The notes below the pieces were generated by a model. That model made no database searches. It worked only from the letters and a program-made list of their open reading frames with translations, and had not been told where the DNA came from. A stretch of DNA of 64,000 nt from positions 1,980,303-2,044,302 of the forward strand of contig NZ_CM001488.1 of the NCBI RefSeq assembly GCF_000233695.2, read 5' to 3'. Positions within the stretch are counted from its first letter, which is position 1. Each line of letters begins with the position of its first letter. The stretch is from Desulfobacter postgatei 2ac9. GTDB taxonomy: Bacteria; Desulfobacterota; Desulfobacteria; Desulfobacterales; Desulfobacteraceae. The translations under genes and the position numbers were made by a program. Shown one piece after another: positions 56,235-63,749 of the stretch.

Positions 56235-56306
56235 TATAACGATGAAGCTGTGCGGCGCAAACGAAGCGCAGCGTAGTTTGCGTCCGAACGAGCGCCTTGT
56301 TATGCA
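56235..56306 (-). repeat. attC-like site C (after HEPN-like gene)
   Basis: A 72-bp imperfect inverted repeat. R'' is GCATAAC (56306-56300), arms are CGGACGCAAAC and GTTTGCGCCGC, and R' is GTTATAC (56241-56235). R'' is the exact reverse complement of the R' of site B. The stop codon of the upstream gene lies in R''. Confidence 0.88.
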
Positions 56307-57304
56307 TTTGTGCACTCAGACTCTATTGCTTTACCAAGCTTGTCTAAAATCGTTACTAGAGATTCAATGTCTCGACCAGAAACAACGATGCGCTGCCCTT
56401 CTTTGTAAGTTGTGTCGCTCGATTTTTGTATATATTTTGAATCAACAATACCTTCATTATGAGCTAGTAAATGTCGTTTTTGGTATAGAGTGTTTAATGA
56501 TTTGATTTCCTCGTTGGACAGCCAGGCATCAAAGCCTTTACCGATAACAGCCTTCCATAAATCACTTGCCTGATATAGCCTCTGAAATGCATTAAATGGC
56601 GCCTTACCATAGGGCTCATACAATCCTTCACAATACTTCTGAAAAGCAACTACACCATCAGAGATGGACGTTTCAATAATTGACCTGCACGTTAACTCAG
56701 CTTCATCTTTGCCTGTCGATTCAATTAGTGCCTTTCTAACTACTTCAACGCTTTCTTTTTTGGCTTTAATTTTTCTCAGTGAATCTGAAAAGGTTCTGGT
56801 CACCGAGTTGTGTCCACAAGCTGGGCAGAAATAGGCGCTACCTATAACCGCGAATCTGGATGAGCAGTTCTCACATTGTATTTCTAATTGCATTAGTTCT
56901 GCGGCTTTTGCAGGGATGGTATGTGTTCTTCTTTTGCCCCCGCTGACCTTCATAGACATTGAAATGAAACTATTCTTTGATTGCCTACGGTTAAATTTTT
57001 CTGCCCCAGATTTTAATGCATTATTGATTTTTCCTTTTACGACAGCCAGCGCCTCGGCTTTAGCGTGATCTACCTGTTCTTTAGTGAACCATTGGTCAGC
57101 AGGGGCTTCGTGACGGCAAAGCGGGCACCAAACAGCCTCATCTTTGAAAATATTTGACCAATCATCGCTATTTACTTTGAAGATAAATTCACAGTCTTCT
57201 GATGGGCATTGTTTGTCGATATAGCCTTTTTCATCAGATTCAATTGGAACTGACACAGACTGGCCGTTCATGCGCTCCATTTCCTTTATTAGATCTTCAA
57301 ACAT
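56300..57304 (-). CDS. Zinc-ribbon protein with HEPN-like RxxxxH motif
   Basis: A 334-residue cassette protein. Two zinc-ribbon modules are visible: CPSEDCEF...CPLC at about residues 33-63 and CENCSSRF...CPAC at about 143-162. The C-terminal third is helical and contains KRHLLAHNEGIVDSKY, whose R-x4-H matches the catalytic motif of HEPN ribonucleases, including the usual Asn/Asp context. HEPN domains are typical of toxin and anti-phage proteins. It is alone in its cassette, so any target or inhibitor must be elsewhere. Function is inferred; the family is not named. Confidence 0.8.
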   Translation of the reverse strand: MFEDLIKEMERMNGQSVSVPIESDEKGYIDKQCPSEDCEFIFKVNSDDWSNIFKDEAVWCPLCRHEAPADQWFTKEQVDHAKAEALAVVKGKINNALKSGAEKFNRRQSKNSFISMSMKVSGGKRRTHTIPAKAAELMQLEIQCENCSSRFAVIGSAYFCPACGHNSVTRTFSDSLRKIKAKKESVEVVRKALIESTGKDEAELTCRSIIETSISDGVVAFQKYCEGLYEPYGKAPFNAFQRLYQASDLWKAVIGKGFDAWLSNEEIKSLNTLYQKRHLLAHNEGIVDSKYIQKSSDTTYKEGQRIVVSGRDIESLVTILDKLGKAIESECTNA

Positions 57305-57326
57305 GACTGCCTCTCATTTATATGAT

Positions 57327-57386
57327 GCATAACGCGAAACTCACTAGCGCCGGCTGTTTGGCGTCCTGTGCAGTTTGTTGTTAAGT
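57327..57386 (-). repeat. attC-like site B (classical 60-bp form)
   Basis: A 60-bp element. R'' is ACTTAAC (57386-57380), arms are AAACTGCACAGGACGCC and GGCGCTAGTGAGTTT around an AAACAGCC centre, and R' is GTTATGC (57333-57327). This is the best-formed site of the array. The stop codon of the upstream gene lies in R''. Confidence 0.9.
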
Positions 57387-58064
57387 GCCATACGTCTCAG
57401 ATTTTGTTTTTGCTTGTTCAACCATCAGAAGAACTCTTTTTAGCTCTTCACCATTACCTTTTCCTTTTTCAATCCCTTCGTCCAAAATATCCTTTGCAAG
57501 ATCGAGATATTTTTCTTTAGATTTTTTTGTTTTCAAACTCTCAGCTTTTTCAATGTAACCTACTGCAATATTATAATATAATTTCGTATTAAATTCGATT
57601 GATGTTTTCTGAATCACATTGGATATTTCATCGAATACCTCAAAGGAAATTAGCGCTGATTGTTCTTTCTTGATCTCTTCAAATCGTTCTAATAAAAGAT
57701 TCATCCGAGATTCGGCAGTATCTCGCTTCTTGCTTGAAAGGGCTATGTCTATTGAATCCCTAATTATTTGGAGATTTCTGATCAATGCTGCCCGATGGAA
57801 ATTCGACCTGGCGAGTTTCGAATTTATTTTTCTATCTTCATCAGGGTGAAGCCGATTATTAAAAACATAGCGAGCAAGATCATCGAAAGATTTTTGGTCG
57901 TTCATGGTTTTTCTAATATTTACGAAAATGGCGAGCCCTATTATCATTGCGACAATGATTCCTATCCCAATTCCCCCAACCCTTTCAGAAAGCCATGTAA
58001 AAGACGATACAATGATCCCTATTATGATGAGCCAACTGATTAATGTGGCCTCTGCCTTTTTCAT
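57381..58064 (-). CDS. Membrane-anchored coiled-coil cassette protein
   Basis: About 227 residues from ATG 58064, chosen for its AAAGGA ribosome site; the GTG at 58085 lies inside the preceding attC site. Two adjacent membrane helices (about residues 8-24 and 28-46) are followed by a helical, charged cytoplasmic region with coiled-coil tendency (ESRMNLLLERFEEIKKEQSA) and TPR-like helices near the end. No family is recognised. The position in a defence-rich cassette array suggests an accessory or defence function, but nothing in the sequence proves it. Confidence 0.78.
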   Translation of the reverse strand: MKKAEATLISWLIIIGIIVSSFTWLSERVGGIGIGIIVAMIIGLAIFVNIRKTMNDQKSFDDLARYVFNNRLHPDEDRKINSKLARSNFHRAALIRNLQIIRDSIDIALSSKKRDTAESRMNLLLERFEEIKKEQSALISFEVFDEISNVIQKTSIEFNTKLYYNIAVGYIEKAESLKTKKSKEKYLDLAKDILDEGIEKGKGNGEELKRVLLMVEQAKTKSETYGT

Positions 58065-58083
58065 TCTTGTTTTTCCTTTATGC

Positions 58084-58173
58084 ACTTAAAGACAGGGGTG
58101 AGGTGCACGCGGAACGATAACCCGGAAATACAAGCCCTGCTTTTTCGCATCCCGCTCCACCCCGTGGTTAAGT
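58084..58173 (-). repeat. attC-like site A
   Basis: A 90-bp imperfect inverted repeat. R'' is ACTTAAC (58173-58167), the outer arms ACTTAACCACGGGGTGGAG and its partner read ACTTAAAGACAGGGGTGAGG in the same sense, and R' is TTTAAGT, with the crossover G replaced by T. The stop of the 69-residue protein gene lies in R''. R'' is the exact reverse complement of the box at 58424-58430. Confidence 0.82.
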
Positions 58174-58377
58174 GACCTTTCCACTATTTTCCAATAATTC
58201 ATCGTGTAAAGCATCAATTTCTTTTCGCAAAGCTTCAACAAAAATTTTTGATATTTTAGAATTTGATGATGCTTTGTACTTCCCTGAGTTCCATACAGCG
58301 GCTTCTCGCTCAGCTTGTAATAGCTGAGCTTTTTTTTGCTCAATTATTTTTATAATCTCTTTTTTAGGTCTATTCAT
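58168..58377 (-). CDS. Small helical cassette protein
   Basis: A 69-residue Lys/Glu/Ala-rich protein, probably two helices, starting at ATG 58377 with AGGGTGG about 5 bases upstream. The segment KKEIIKIIEQKKAQLLQAER is a likely coiled coil. No family is known. It is the only gene in the first cassette of the array. The final TAA is part of attC-like site A. Confidence 0.7.
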   Translation of the reverse strand: MNRPKKEIIKIIEQKKAQLLQAEREAAVWNSGKYKASSNSKISKIFVEALRKEIDALHDELLENSGKVT

Positions 58378-58423
58378 GAGGACCACCCTGCAATTATAAA
58401 GAAAAGGTCAGTTTTTTTGTTGC

Positions 58424-58430
58424 ACTTAAC
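58424..58430 (-). repeat. Upstream crossover box of the first cassette
   Basis: Minus-strand GTTAAGT is a perfect GTTRRRY box and the exact reverse complement of the R'' of site A. It marks the upstream boundary of the first cassette. The sequence beyond lacks a pairing R''/L'' arm, so this could be a relic of attI or of a truncated attC. Confidence 0.55.
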
Positions 58431-58826
58431 AAGTTGATCTGTGGTTTCCGTTTATCTCCCGCATTCACTTATCTAACGGGATAACATCCAAAAAGTAAGA
58501 ATAACCAGATCTGCATCAATGTTAAAAAAACAATGATGGAATCATTAACATCATTTGGAAAGGCTTGCAAATTTTTTTCTTTAATTTGCCACATAGTTCA
58601 CCAAGCACTTATGGTATGATTATGGGATGTAACCCTTGCCAGTAAAGGCGTTGGCTATTTTTATTGTTGGTGACCTGGATCGAAAATCAGGAAGGTTAAA
58701 TTAAAGGCCTGAGGTGAAGACTACCCTTCGGCCAGGCTCCGTTTTCGACCGGACAACTTCCCCAGACTTTCCTGTTAGGCATGCAAAAATCATCAACATA
58801 TTACCGCTGGAGGACCTTGAGCTGAA
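58431..58826. other. Non-coding flank right of the cassette array
   Basis: About 400 bases with no convincing gene and no integron integrase fragment. The stretch 58670-58770 is rich in self-complementary segments (for example CCTGAGG...CCAGG and GATCGAAAA...TTTTCGACC), so a structured RNA or an old mobile-element end is possible. I cannot assign it. Confidence 0.4.
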
Positions 58827-58988
58827 ATGATTGAGCTAACAAAGTACGAACGAATGAATAAAGCATTACATGCTCCAGACTGGACAGCTAAAGCCGATTT
58901 GGAATTTTTACCCTTCGGGGAAGCCATGAAAATTTTATCTTCGGTGTTATCAAGGTTTTGTGGTAGATTACGACAGCTTCAAACGTGA
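58827..58988 (+). CDS. Possible 53-residue ORF
   Basis: ATG 58827 opens a 53-codon frame (MIELTKYERMNKALHAPDWT...), with GGAGG about 13 bases upstream, which is farther than ideal. No family can be recognised. It may be a gene fragment left between the cassette array and the CBS-domain gene. Confidence 0.3.
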   Translation: MIELTKYERMNKALHAPDWTAKADLEFLPFGEAMKILSSVLSRFCGRLRQLQT

Positions 58989-59088
58989 TGCCTTGAAGCT
59001 GAAATCCTTATGACTTCTGCAACGTTGGGGTTAATCATCCATTTTAAGGATGGTTTTCGCCAGTTTAAATAGGAATTAAATAAGGCAG

Positions 59089-60972
59089 ATGAATATTGAA
59101 TTACAGGAAATACGCAGCTTTCTGGCAAACAACCATCCATTTGACCTATTGTCGGAAAAAACGTTGTCCGACTTGTCGGAAAAGCTACAGATACGCAATT
59201 TTTCCAGAAATTCCGAGATACCCGATACCGGAACCCTGTTTGATCACCTTTACCTGATCCGTACCGGAAAGGTGGAACTTAATACGGCAGAGGGTGAGCT
59301 GCAGGCCCGCCTCGGTGAAAATGATATGTTTGGATATCGTTCATCCCACGTCGGTAGCCGGGACAAGCTTAAAGCATTTGCCATGGAGGAGACCTTGGTA
59401 TATCAGCTCTGCGCTGCTGATCTATACAGGATTTGCGATCAAAATGCCCAGCTCAACTGTTTCTTTGACACCTCCGATGAAGTGCAAAGTAGACGGCAGC
59501 GTGAAGCCATAAGCCTGTTCAGTCAAAGTGATCAGACCCAGCTCAATTTGATGCTTACACCGGTCATGGAACTGTTAAGCCGCAACCTGGTCAAAGTGCC
59601 GGTTACAGCCACCATACAGGAGACTGCCCAGGTAATGAGCCAAAATCGTGTCTCTTCAATCCTTATATACCACGAACCAGAACGCCGCGAACAAAAACTG
59701 ATCGGGATTGTTACCGACCGTGACCTGCGCAATCGGGTTATTGCCAAGGGGCTGGACCTTAACGACAGGGTAAGTGAAATCATGACCGAGAACCCGGCTA
59801 CGATTAACAGCAGCGATTTTGCTTTTAAGGCCCAACTTCAAATGGCCCGCTACAACGTCCATCATATTCCGGTGATGGCCAACAACCGCCTGGCGGGCAT
59901 GATTACCACCACTGATCTCACCAGGCGACAGCACACCTGCCCTACGGTCGATATTGTTGGTGATATCTACAAACACACTGATATTGACAGCATAAAGGAG
60001 GTAACGGCAAAGATTCCCGAGCTGCTGATCAATCTGGTTGATAGCGGGGCAACAGCCATGAGCGTAGGGCGCCTGATTACGTCTATCACAGATGCCGTCA
60101 CTATTCGCCTGCTTCAGTTGGCCGAAAAAAGATTGGGGCCTGCTCCCGTGGCCTACGCCTGGGTCGCCGCAGGCTCCCAGGCGCGAGAGGAACAGATTGC
60201 CAAGACGGATCAGGATAATATGCTGATCCTGGCGGATGATTACATTCCAAGAGAGCATAGCAAATACTTCCGTCTGCTGGCCAGACATGTCTGTGATGGA
60301 CTCAACGACTGTGGTTACATCTACTGCCCCGGAGACATGATGGCGACCAACTATGATTGGCGCCAACCCCTGACAGTCTGGAAAAAAAATTTCAACCAGT
60401 GGATTGACCGGCCTGAGCCCGAAGCCCTGATGCTGACCAGTGTTTTTTTTGATTTACGTTGCATATACGGCAACCACAGCCTGTTTCAAGACCTGCGAGA
60501 TCATGTGCTAGGCAAGACCCGCGACAATCATATCTTCCTGGCCCATATGACAAGGAACGCGCTTTCCAGCCAACCACCGTTGGGGTTTTTCCGTAATTTT
60601 ATATTAATCAAAGGAGGAGAACACGACCATACATTTGATATCAAGCTCAACGGCATTGTCCCTATTGTGGATTTTGTCCGTGTCTACGCCCTTGCCCAGT
60701 GCAGTAGCGCAATCAATACCCTGGATCGCATTGATTTGATGGAAAGCAGCAACGCTATCTCTATCGAAAGTGCCGGGGATCTGCATGATGCGCTTGAATT
60801 TATAAGCAATCTGCGCATTCAGCACCAGGCAAGACAGGTCAAAGCCGGCAAGGAAATGGACAACTTTGTATCACCGGACAACCTTTCGCACGTTGATCGC
60901 AACCGCCTTAAAGAAGCATTCCTGGTGATTCGTAACATGCAGTCAGTGATGAAGTATCGATACCAACGGTAG
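59089..60972 (+). CDS. cNMP/CBS/DUF294 nucleotidyltransferase-type signalling protein
   Basis: A 627-residue multidomain protein. A Crp-like cyclic-nucleotide-binding domain (about 20-130) is followed by a pair of CBS domains (about 155-275, GIVTDRDLRNRVIAKGLDL and HHIPVMANNRLAGMITTTDL). A DUF294 putative nucleotidyltransferase domain follows (about 300-440, with AAGSQAREEQIAKTDQDNMLI, a GS..E/D..D pattern like GlnD). A C-terminal substrate-binding DUF294_C domain ends it (about 475-620). Such proteins are presumed to modify or regulate a partner in response to nucleotides. There is no DNA-binding domain. The gene that often follows in other bacteria, a 3'-5' exonuclease, is not intact here. 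Confidence 0.93.
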   Translation: MNIELQEIRSFLANNHPFDLLSEKTLSDLSEKLQIRNFSRNSEIPDTGTLFDHLYLIRTGKVELNTAEGELQARLGENDMFGYRSSHVGSRDKLKAFAMEETLVYQLCAADLYRICDQNAQLNCFFDTSDEVQSRRQREAISLFSQSDQTQLNLMLTPVMELLSRNLVKVPVTATIQETAQVMSQNRVSSILIYHEPERREQKLIGIVTDRDLRNRVIAKGLDLNDRVSEIMTENPATINSSDFAFKAQLQMARYNVHHIPVMANNRLAGMITTTDLTRRQHTCPTVDIVGDIYKHTDIDSIKEVTAKIPELLINLVDSGATAMSVGRLITSITDAVTIRLLQLAEKRLGPAPVAYAWVAAGSQAREEQIAKTDQDNMLILADDYIPREHSKYFRLLARHVCDGLNDCGYIYCPGDMMATNYDWRQPLTVWKKNFNQWIDRPEPEALMLTSVFFDLRCIYGNHSLFQDLRDHVLGKTRDNHIFLAHMTRNALSSQPPLGFFRNFILIKGGEHDHTFDIKLNGIVPIVDFVRVYALAQCSSAINTLDRIDLMESSNAISIESAGDLHDALEFISNLRIQHQARQVKAGKEMDNFVSPDNLSHVDRNRLKEAFLVIRNMQSVMKYRYQR

Positions 60973-61099
60973 ACCAGGAATCATGTCAATCTGGAAATAT
61001 CTGTTCAGCCTTGACATGGGTTTGGGCGGTAATGGAACAGAAAACCGGGTTAAGGATTAAATAGCACGGCTTATAATGCACTGTTTGTATAGACTTTAA
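60973..61099. other. Short gap with possible gene-start remnant
   Basis: An ATG at 60984 opens 25 codons (MSIWKYLFSLDMGLGGNG...), which could be the start of the exonuclease-type gene that commonly follows DUF294 genes, but the frame ends at 61061. It is too short to assign. Confidence 0.3.
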
Positions 61100-61318
61100 T
61101 TTTTAAAAACGATTGGGGCGGCTCATGCCGGTGTGTTGGTTAACGGAATGCTGCCGGTGCTCGGAACTATTGCCGCATACTTCATTTTCAGTCAGAAAAT
61201 ATCGTATTTCAAGTATCTGGCCATTATACTGATTTTTGTTTCAAATGCTATGATGGCAGGGGGTGATGTGGTGCGTCCTGAAATGTTGGGAGGATTGTTG
61301 ATGCTGGTGGGAGCTTGA
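61100..61318 (+). pseudogene. Fragment of an EamA/DMT-family transporter
   Basis: About 72 codons without a proper start read as the C-terminal half of an EamA repeat: GAAHAGVLVNGMLPVLGTIAAYFIF then KISYFKYLAIILIFVSNAMM. The usual family protein has about 290 residues and ten helices. The frame stops at 61318, and the next 140 bases hold only weak hydrophobic readings. It is a decayed transporter gene. Confidence 0.65.
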
Positions 61319-61525
61319 TCACGGCTGGATATTTTTGGAAGAGAACTTGAACGGGATGGAACTGCTTGGTATCGCTGGTTGTACGACAGGATTGCTTATA
61401 TATGGTCTGGGGGCTGCGGATTCTCTGAGGTTGTTATTGAGGGCAATAAGGTCCGGTAGGAGTTAGTGATCAGTCCCTAAGTTAATTCATATTCACCCCA
61501 TACAGATTTTGATCAAGTGACTGCT

Positions 61526-61554
61526 CCCCTCCTGAATCAAAGATTCAGAAGGGG
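61526..61554. repeat. Hairpin resembling an IS200/IS605-type end
   Basis: CCCCT-c-CTGAATC (61526-61538) pairs with GATTCAG-a-AGGGG (61542-61554), 12 bp with one mismatch and an AAA loop, followed by GCTTCTAACC. Hairpins with a CTGAATC/GATTCAG core occur at the ends of TnpB-type elements as I remember them. No transposase gene is beside it, so this may be a solo remnant or simply a terminator for what precedes it. Confidence 0.35.
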
Positions 61555-61774
61555 CTTCTAACCTTGGAAAGGTTACCGCAAGGTCCGGAAAGGCGTTAAA
61601 AAAAGAATTCGACGTCATATGCAGGATTTGAATTGCTCAACTGCCAGGGACTACATTTCAATTATAGCAGCGAATAAAGATCACGACAGCATTTACCGGA
61701 ATAGTTCAATCGAGCAGGGAATGCCCCCCTCATATGCCGGTACACAATTTAAATACGGAATAGAAGAAATTGCC

Positions 61775-62326
61775 ATGAAAGAAACAAACAACGGATGGTC
61801 GCAGGAAGCATATATAAAGGCCTGCAGGTTCGCTGCTGAAAGACATAAGGGGCAATTGGTCCCTGGTACTGAATGGTCATATTTAGCACACCTCAGTATG
61901 GTCAGTATGGAAATCATGGCCGCTTTAAATCATGAAACCGGTATGGATGGAAATTTTGCCGTTCAAGCTGCCATCCTCCATGATACCATTGAGGATACAG
62001 ATACCACTTATGAGGAACTGCTATCAGAGTTCGGACAGCATGTTGCAGATGGCATTCTTGCCCTGACCAAAGATAAAAAAATTGAAAAACAACATCAAAT
62101 GTCAGACAGCTTGAGACGGATAAAACTCCAATCCAAAGAAATCTGGATGGTCAAAATGGCTGACAGGATAACCAACCTCCAGCCCCCACCACCCTATTGG
62201 ACAACAGAGAAAAGGAAAAAATATCTGGGCCAGGCTAAATTGATCTTGGGTGAATTAAGATTTGGCAGCGACTTTTTGTCTAAGCGATTGAATGACAAGA
62301 TTAATGCGTATCAGTGCTATATTTGA
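61775..62326 (+). CDS. MESH1-like HD-domain hydrolase
   Basis: About 183 residues from ATG 61775, the typical size of stand-alone MESH1/SpoT-hydrolase-like proteins. The HD motif is AAILHDTIEDTDTTYEEL, with the metal ligands completed by the upstream His in YLAHLSMV and the downstream Asp in KMADRITNL. Such enzymes remove pyrophosphate from (p)ppGpp or act on related nucleotides such as NADPH. The frame is open 52 codons upstream (61619), but that part does not resemble the family and has no ribosome site. Stand-alone gene. Confidence 0.85.
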   Translation: MKETNNGWSQEAYIKACRFAAERHKGQLVPGTEWSYLAHLSMVSMEIMAALNHETGMDGNFAVQAAILHDTIEDTDTTYEELLSEFGQHVADGILALTKDKKIEKQHQMSDSLRRIKLQSKEIWMVKMADRITNLQPPPPYWTTEKRKKYLGQAKLILGELRFGSDFLSKRLNDKINAYQCYI

Positions 62327-62418
62327 CAATGCGTGGATTAAATATGAAAAATCTGAGGTTAATTTATCCTCGTAATGATATTACATTGAAGAGACTTTGA
62401 TCAAAAGGATAATAAAAT

Positions 62419-63243
62419 ATGCCCCTATTTAGAATCGATTATGACAAATGTGACAAGGATGGGCTTTGTGCGCTTGACTGCCCTGCAAAAATTATTGAAA
62501 TGAAAAATGAAGGCCCGTTTCTTATAGAGGAGGCCGAAGAATTATGCATCCAGTGTGGACATTGTGTTGCCATATGCACCAAAGGCGCGTTTCACCTTGA
62601 AACGATCTCACCGGAAGACTGCCTACCCATTCAAAAGGATTTAATTCTAACATCAGCACAGGCTGAACATTTTTTAAGATCCAGGCGATCCATCAGGGTG
62701 TATAAAAAACAACCTGTGCCAAAAGATCTGTTTGAAAAGGCCCTTTCAATTGCATGCTGCGCACCGACGGCAAGTAACAAGCAACCAGTTAAGTGGTTGG
62801 TGTTTGACAAAGAAGAGGATGTTAAAGACATTGCCTCTCAGGTCATAGACTGGATGAATTTCGTCCTGAAGAAGCATCCTGAGAAAGCTTTAATAATGAA
62901 TTTTGATAGAGTAATCAAACAATGGAATCTGGGTGTTGACAGAATATGCAGGGATGCACCTCAGCTCGTCTTTGCCTATGCATCCAATGAATTCGGAAGT
63001 GCTTCGGCCGACTGTCATACCGCCCTTGCTTACCTTGAACTTGCCTTACCGGCATTTGGTCTGGGAAGTTGCTGGGCTGGTTATGTCAATTATGCCGCTG
63101 CTCAGTGGCCGGGTCTATCAGAAAAACTGGGGCTGCCTGACAATCATACTTGTCACGGAGCGCTCATGGTTGGAATACCAAAAATAAAATATGCCAGGGC
63201 ACCTAAAAGAAATGAGCCCGATATTACTTATTTTGCAGGCTAA
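62419..63243 (+). CDS. Ferredoxin-nitroreductase fusion
   Basis: A 274-residue protein. Residues 1-65 carry two 4Fe-4S motifs (CDKDGLCALDCP and CIQCGHCVAICTKGAF). The rest is an FMN-dependent nitroreductase domain (LRSRRSIRVYKKQPVPKDLFEKAL, APTASNKQPVKWLV and a late GLGSCWAG). Fusion proteins of this type are common in anaerobes and probably move electrons from ferredoxin-level donors to FMN and an organic acceptor. The natural substrate is unknown. An AAGGATAA site precedes the ATG. Confidence 0.93.
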   Translation: MPLFRIDYDKCDKDGLCALDCPAKIIEMKNEGPFLIEEAEELCIQCGHCVAICTKGAFHLETISPEDCLPIQKDLILTSAQAEHFLRSRRSIRVYKKQPVPKDLFEKALSIACCAPTASNKQPVKWLVFDKEEDVKDIASQVIDWMNFVLKKHPEKALIMNFDRVIKQWNLGVDRICRDAPQLVFAYASNEFGSASADCHTALAYLELALPAFGLGSCWAGYVNYAAAQWPGLSEKLGLPDNHTCHGALMVGIPKIKYARAPKRNEPDITYFAG

Positions 63244-63306
63244 CAGTACTGATTTTCATTAAATTGCAGCGGATGTTCTTGTCCGCCTTAATTGTCAACG
63301 ATAAAT

Positions 63307-63513
63307 TTACATTCCATAATCTTCACCATAAAAACGCTGAAAATTTTTGTTAAATTTTATCCAATTATAGTTGTGCTGTTTTTGTTCACGGATGTAAATT
63401 TTCGATGCTTCTTTTTCTTTGGCGGATTTGAGTTTTTTCACCGGTTCAAATTTATACGGCTTTTCAATTGTATAACCGCCTTTGGATGGTTCAAATTCCC
63501 CTAAAATTTTCAA
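63307..63513 (-). CDS. Small basic protein, coupled TTG start
   Basis: A 68-residue Lys-rich protein (EKPYKFEPVKKLKSAKEKEA then YNWIKFNKNFQRFYGEDYGM). The only usable start is the TTG at 63513, which overlaps the stop of the upstream gene as TTGA, so translation would depend on coupling. A longer frame through the upstream gene is open but its N-terminal part is an out-of-phase shadow. No family is recognised. Confidence 0.45.
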   Translation of the reverse strand: MKILGEFEPSKGGYTIEKPYKFEPVKKLKSAKEKEASKIYIREQKQHNYNWIKFNKNFQRFYGEDYGM

Positions 63514-63749
63514 TCGTTCATCATTGCCCCATCGCAGGCTTTCAGGCTTTCGTCTATAAGAGCGTGCATCAAACGACAAAATATCCTCAGCTTGTCCTGT
63601 TCCGTGATGTGCCAAACGGCATTGGGACAATTTGCGTAAATTGTTTTGGGAGAGTGGTCCAGGTTGGCTAAAACAGGGCTGCCTGCATGTGTTTGTGTTT
63701 CGTTGTGTTCCGGTGTTTCTATTACCGGGCTGTCCTGTGTCTCTTCCAT
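63510..63749 (-). CDS. Small cysteine-containing hypothetical protein
   Basis: A 79-residue protein with ATG 63749 behind a good AAGGAG site. The N-terminal 35 residues are polar and probably disordered. The C-terminal part has a regular arrangement (YANCPNAVWHITEQDKLRIFCRL...LKACDGAMM) with three cysteines that could bind a metal. Family not recognised. It forms a two-gene unit with the basic protein. Confidence 0.6.
   Translation of the reverse strand: MEETQDSPVIETPEHNETQTHAGSPVLANLDHSPKTIYANCPNAVWHITEQDKLRIFCRLMHALIDESLKACDGAMMND

Noticed and set aside
58548..58566. Sigma-54-like promoter on the plus strand
   Set aside because: The GG and GC elements are 8 bases apart instead of 10, so it does not fit the -24/-12 spacing.
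61316..61318. UGA at the end of the EamA fragment read as selenocysteine
   Set aside because: The downstream frame shows no transporter or redox likeness, and the 5' end of the gene is missing too.
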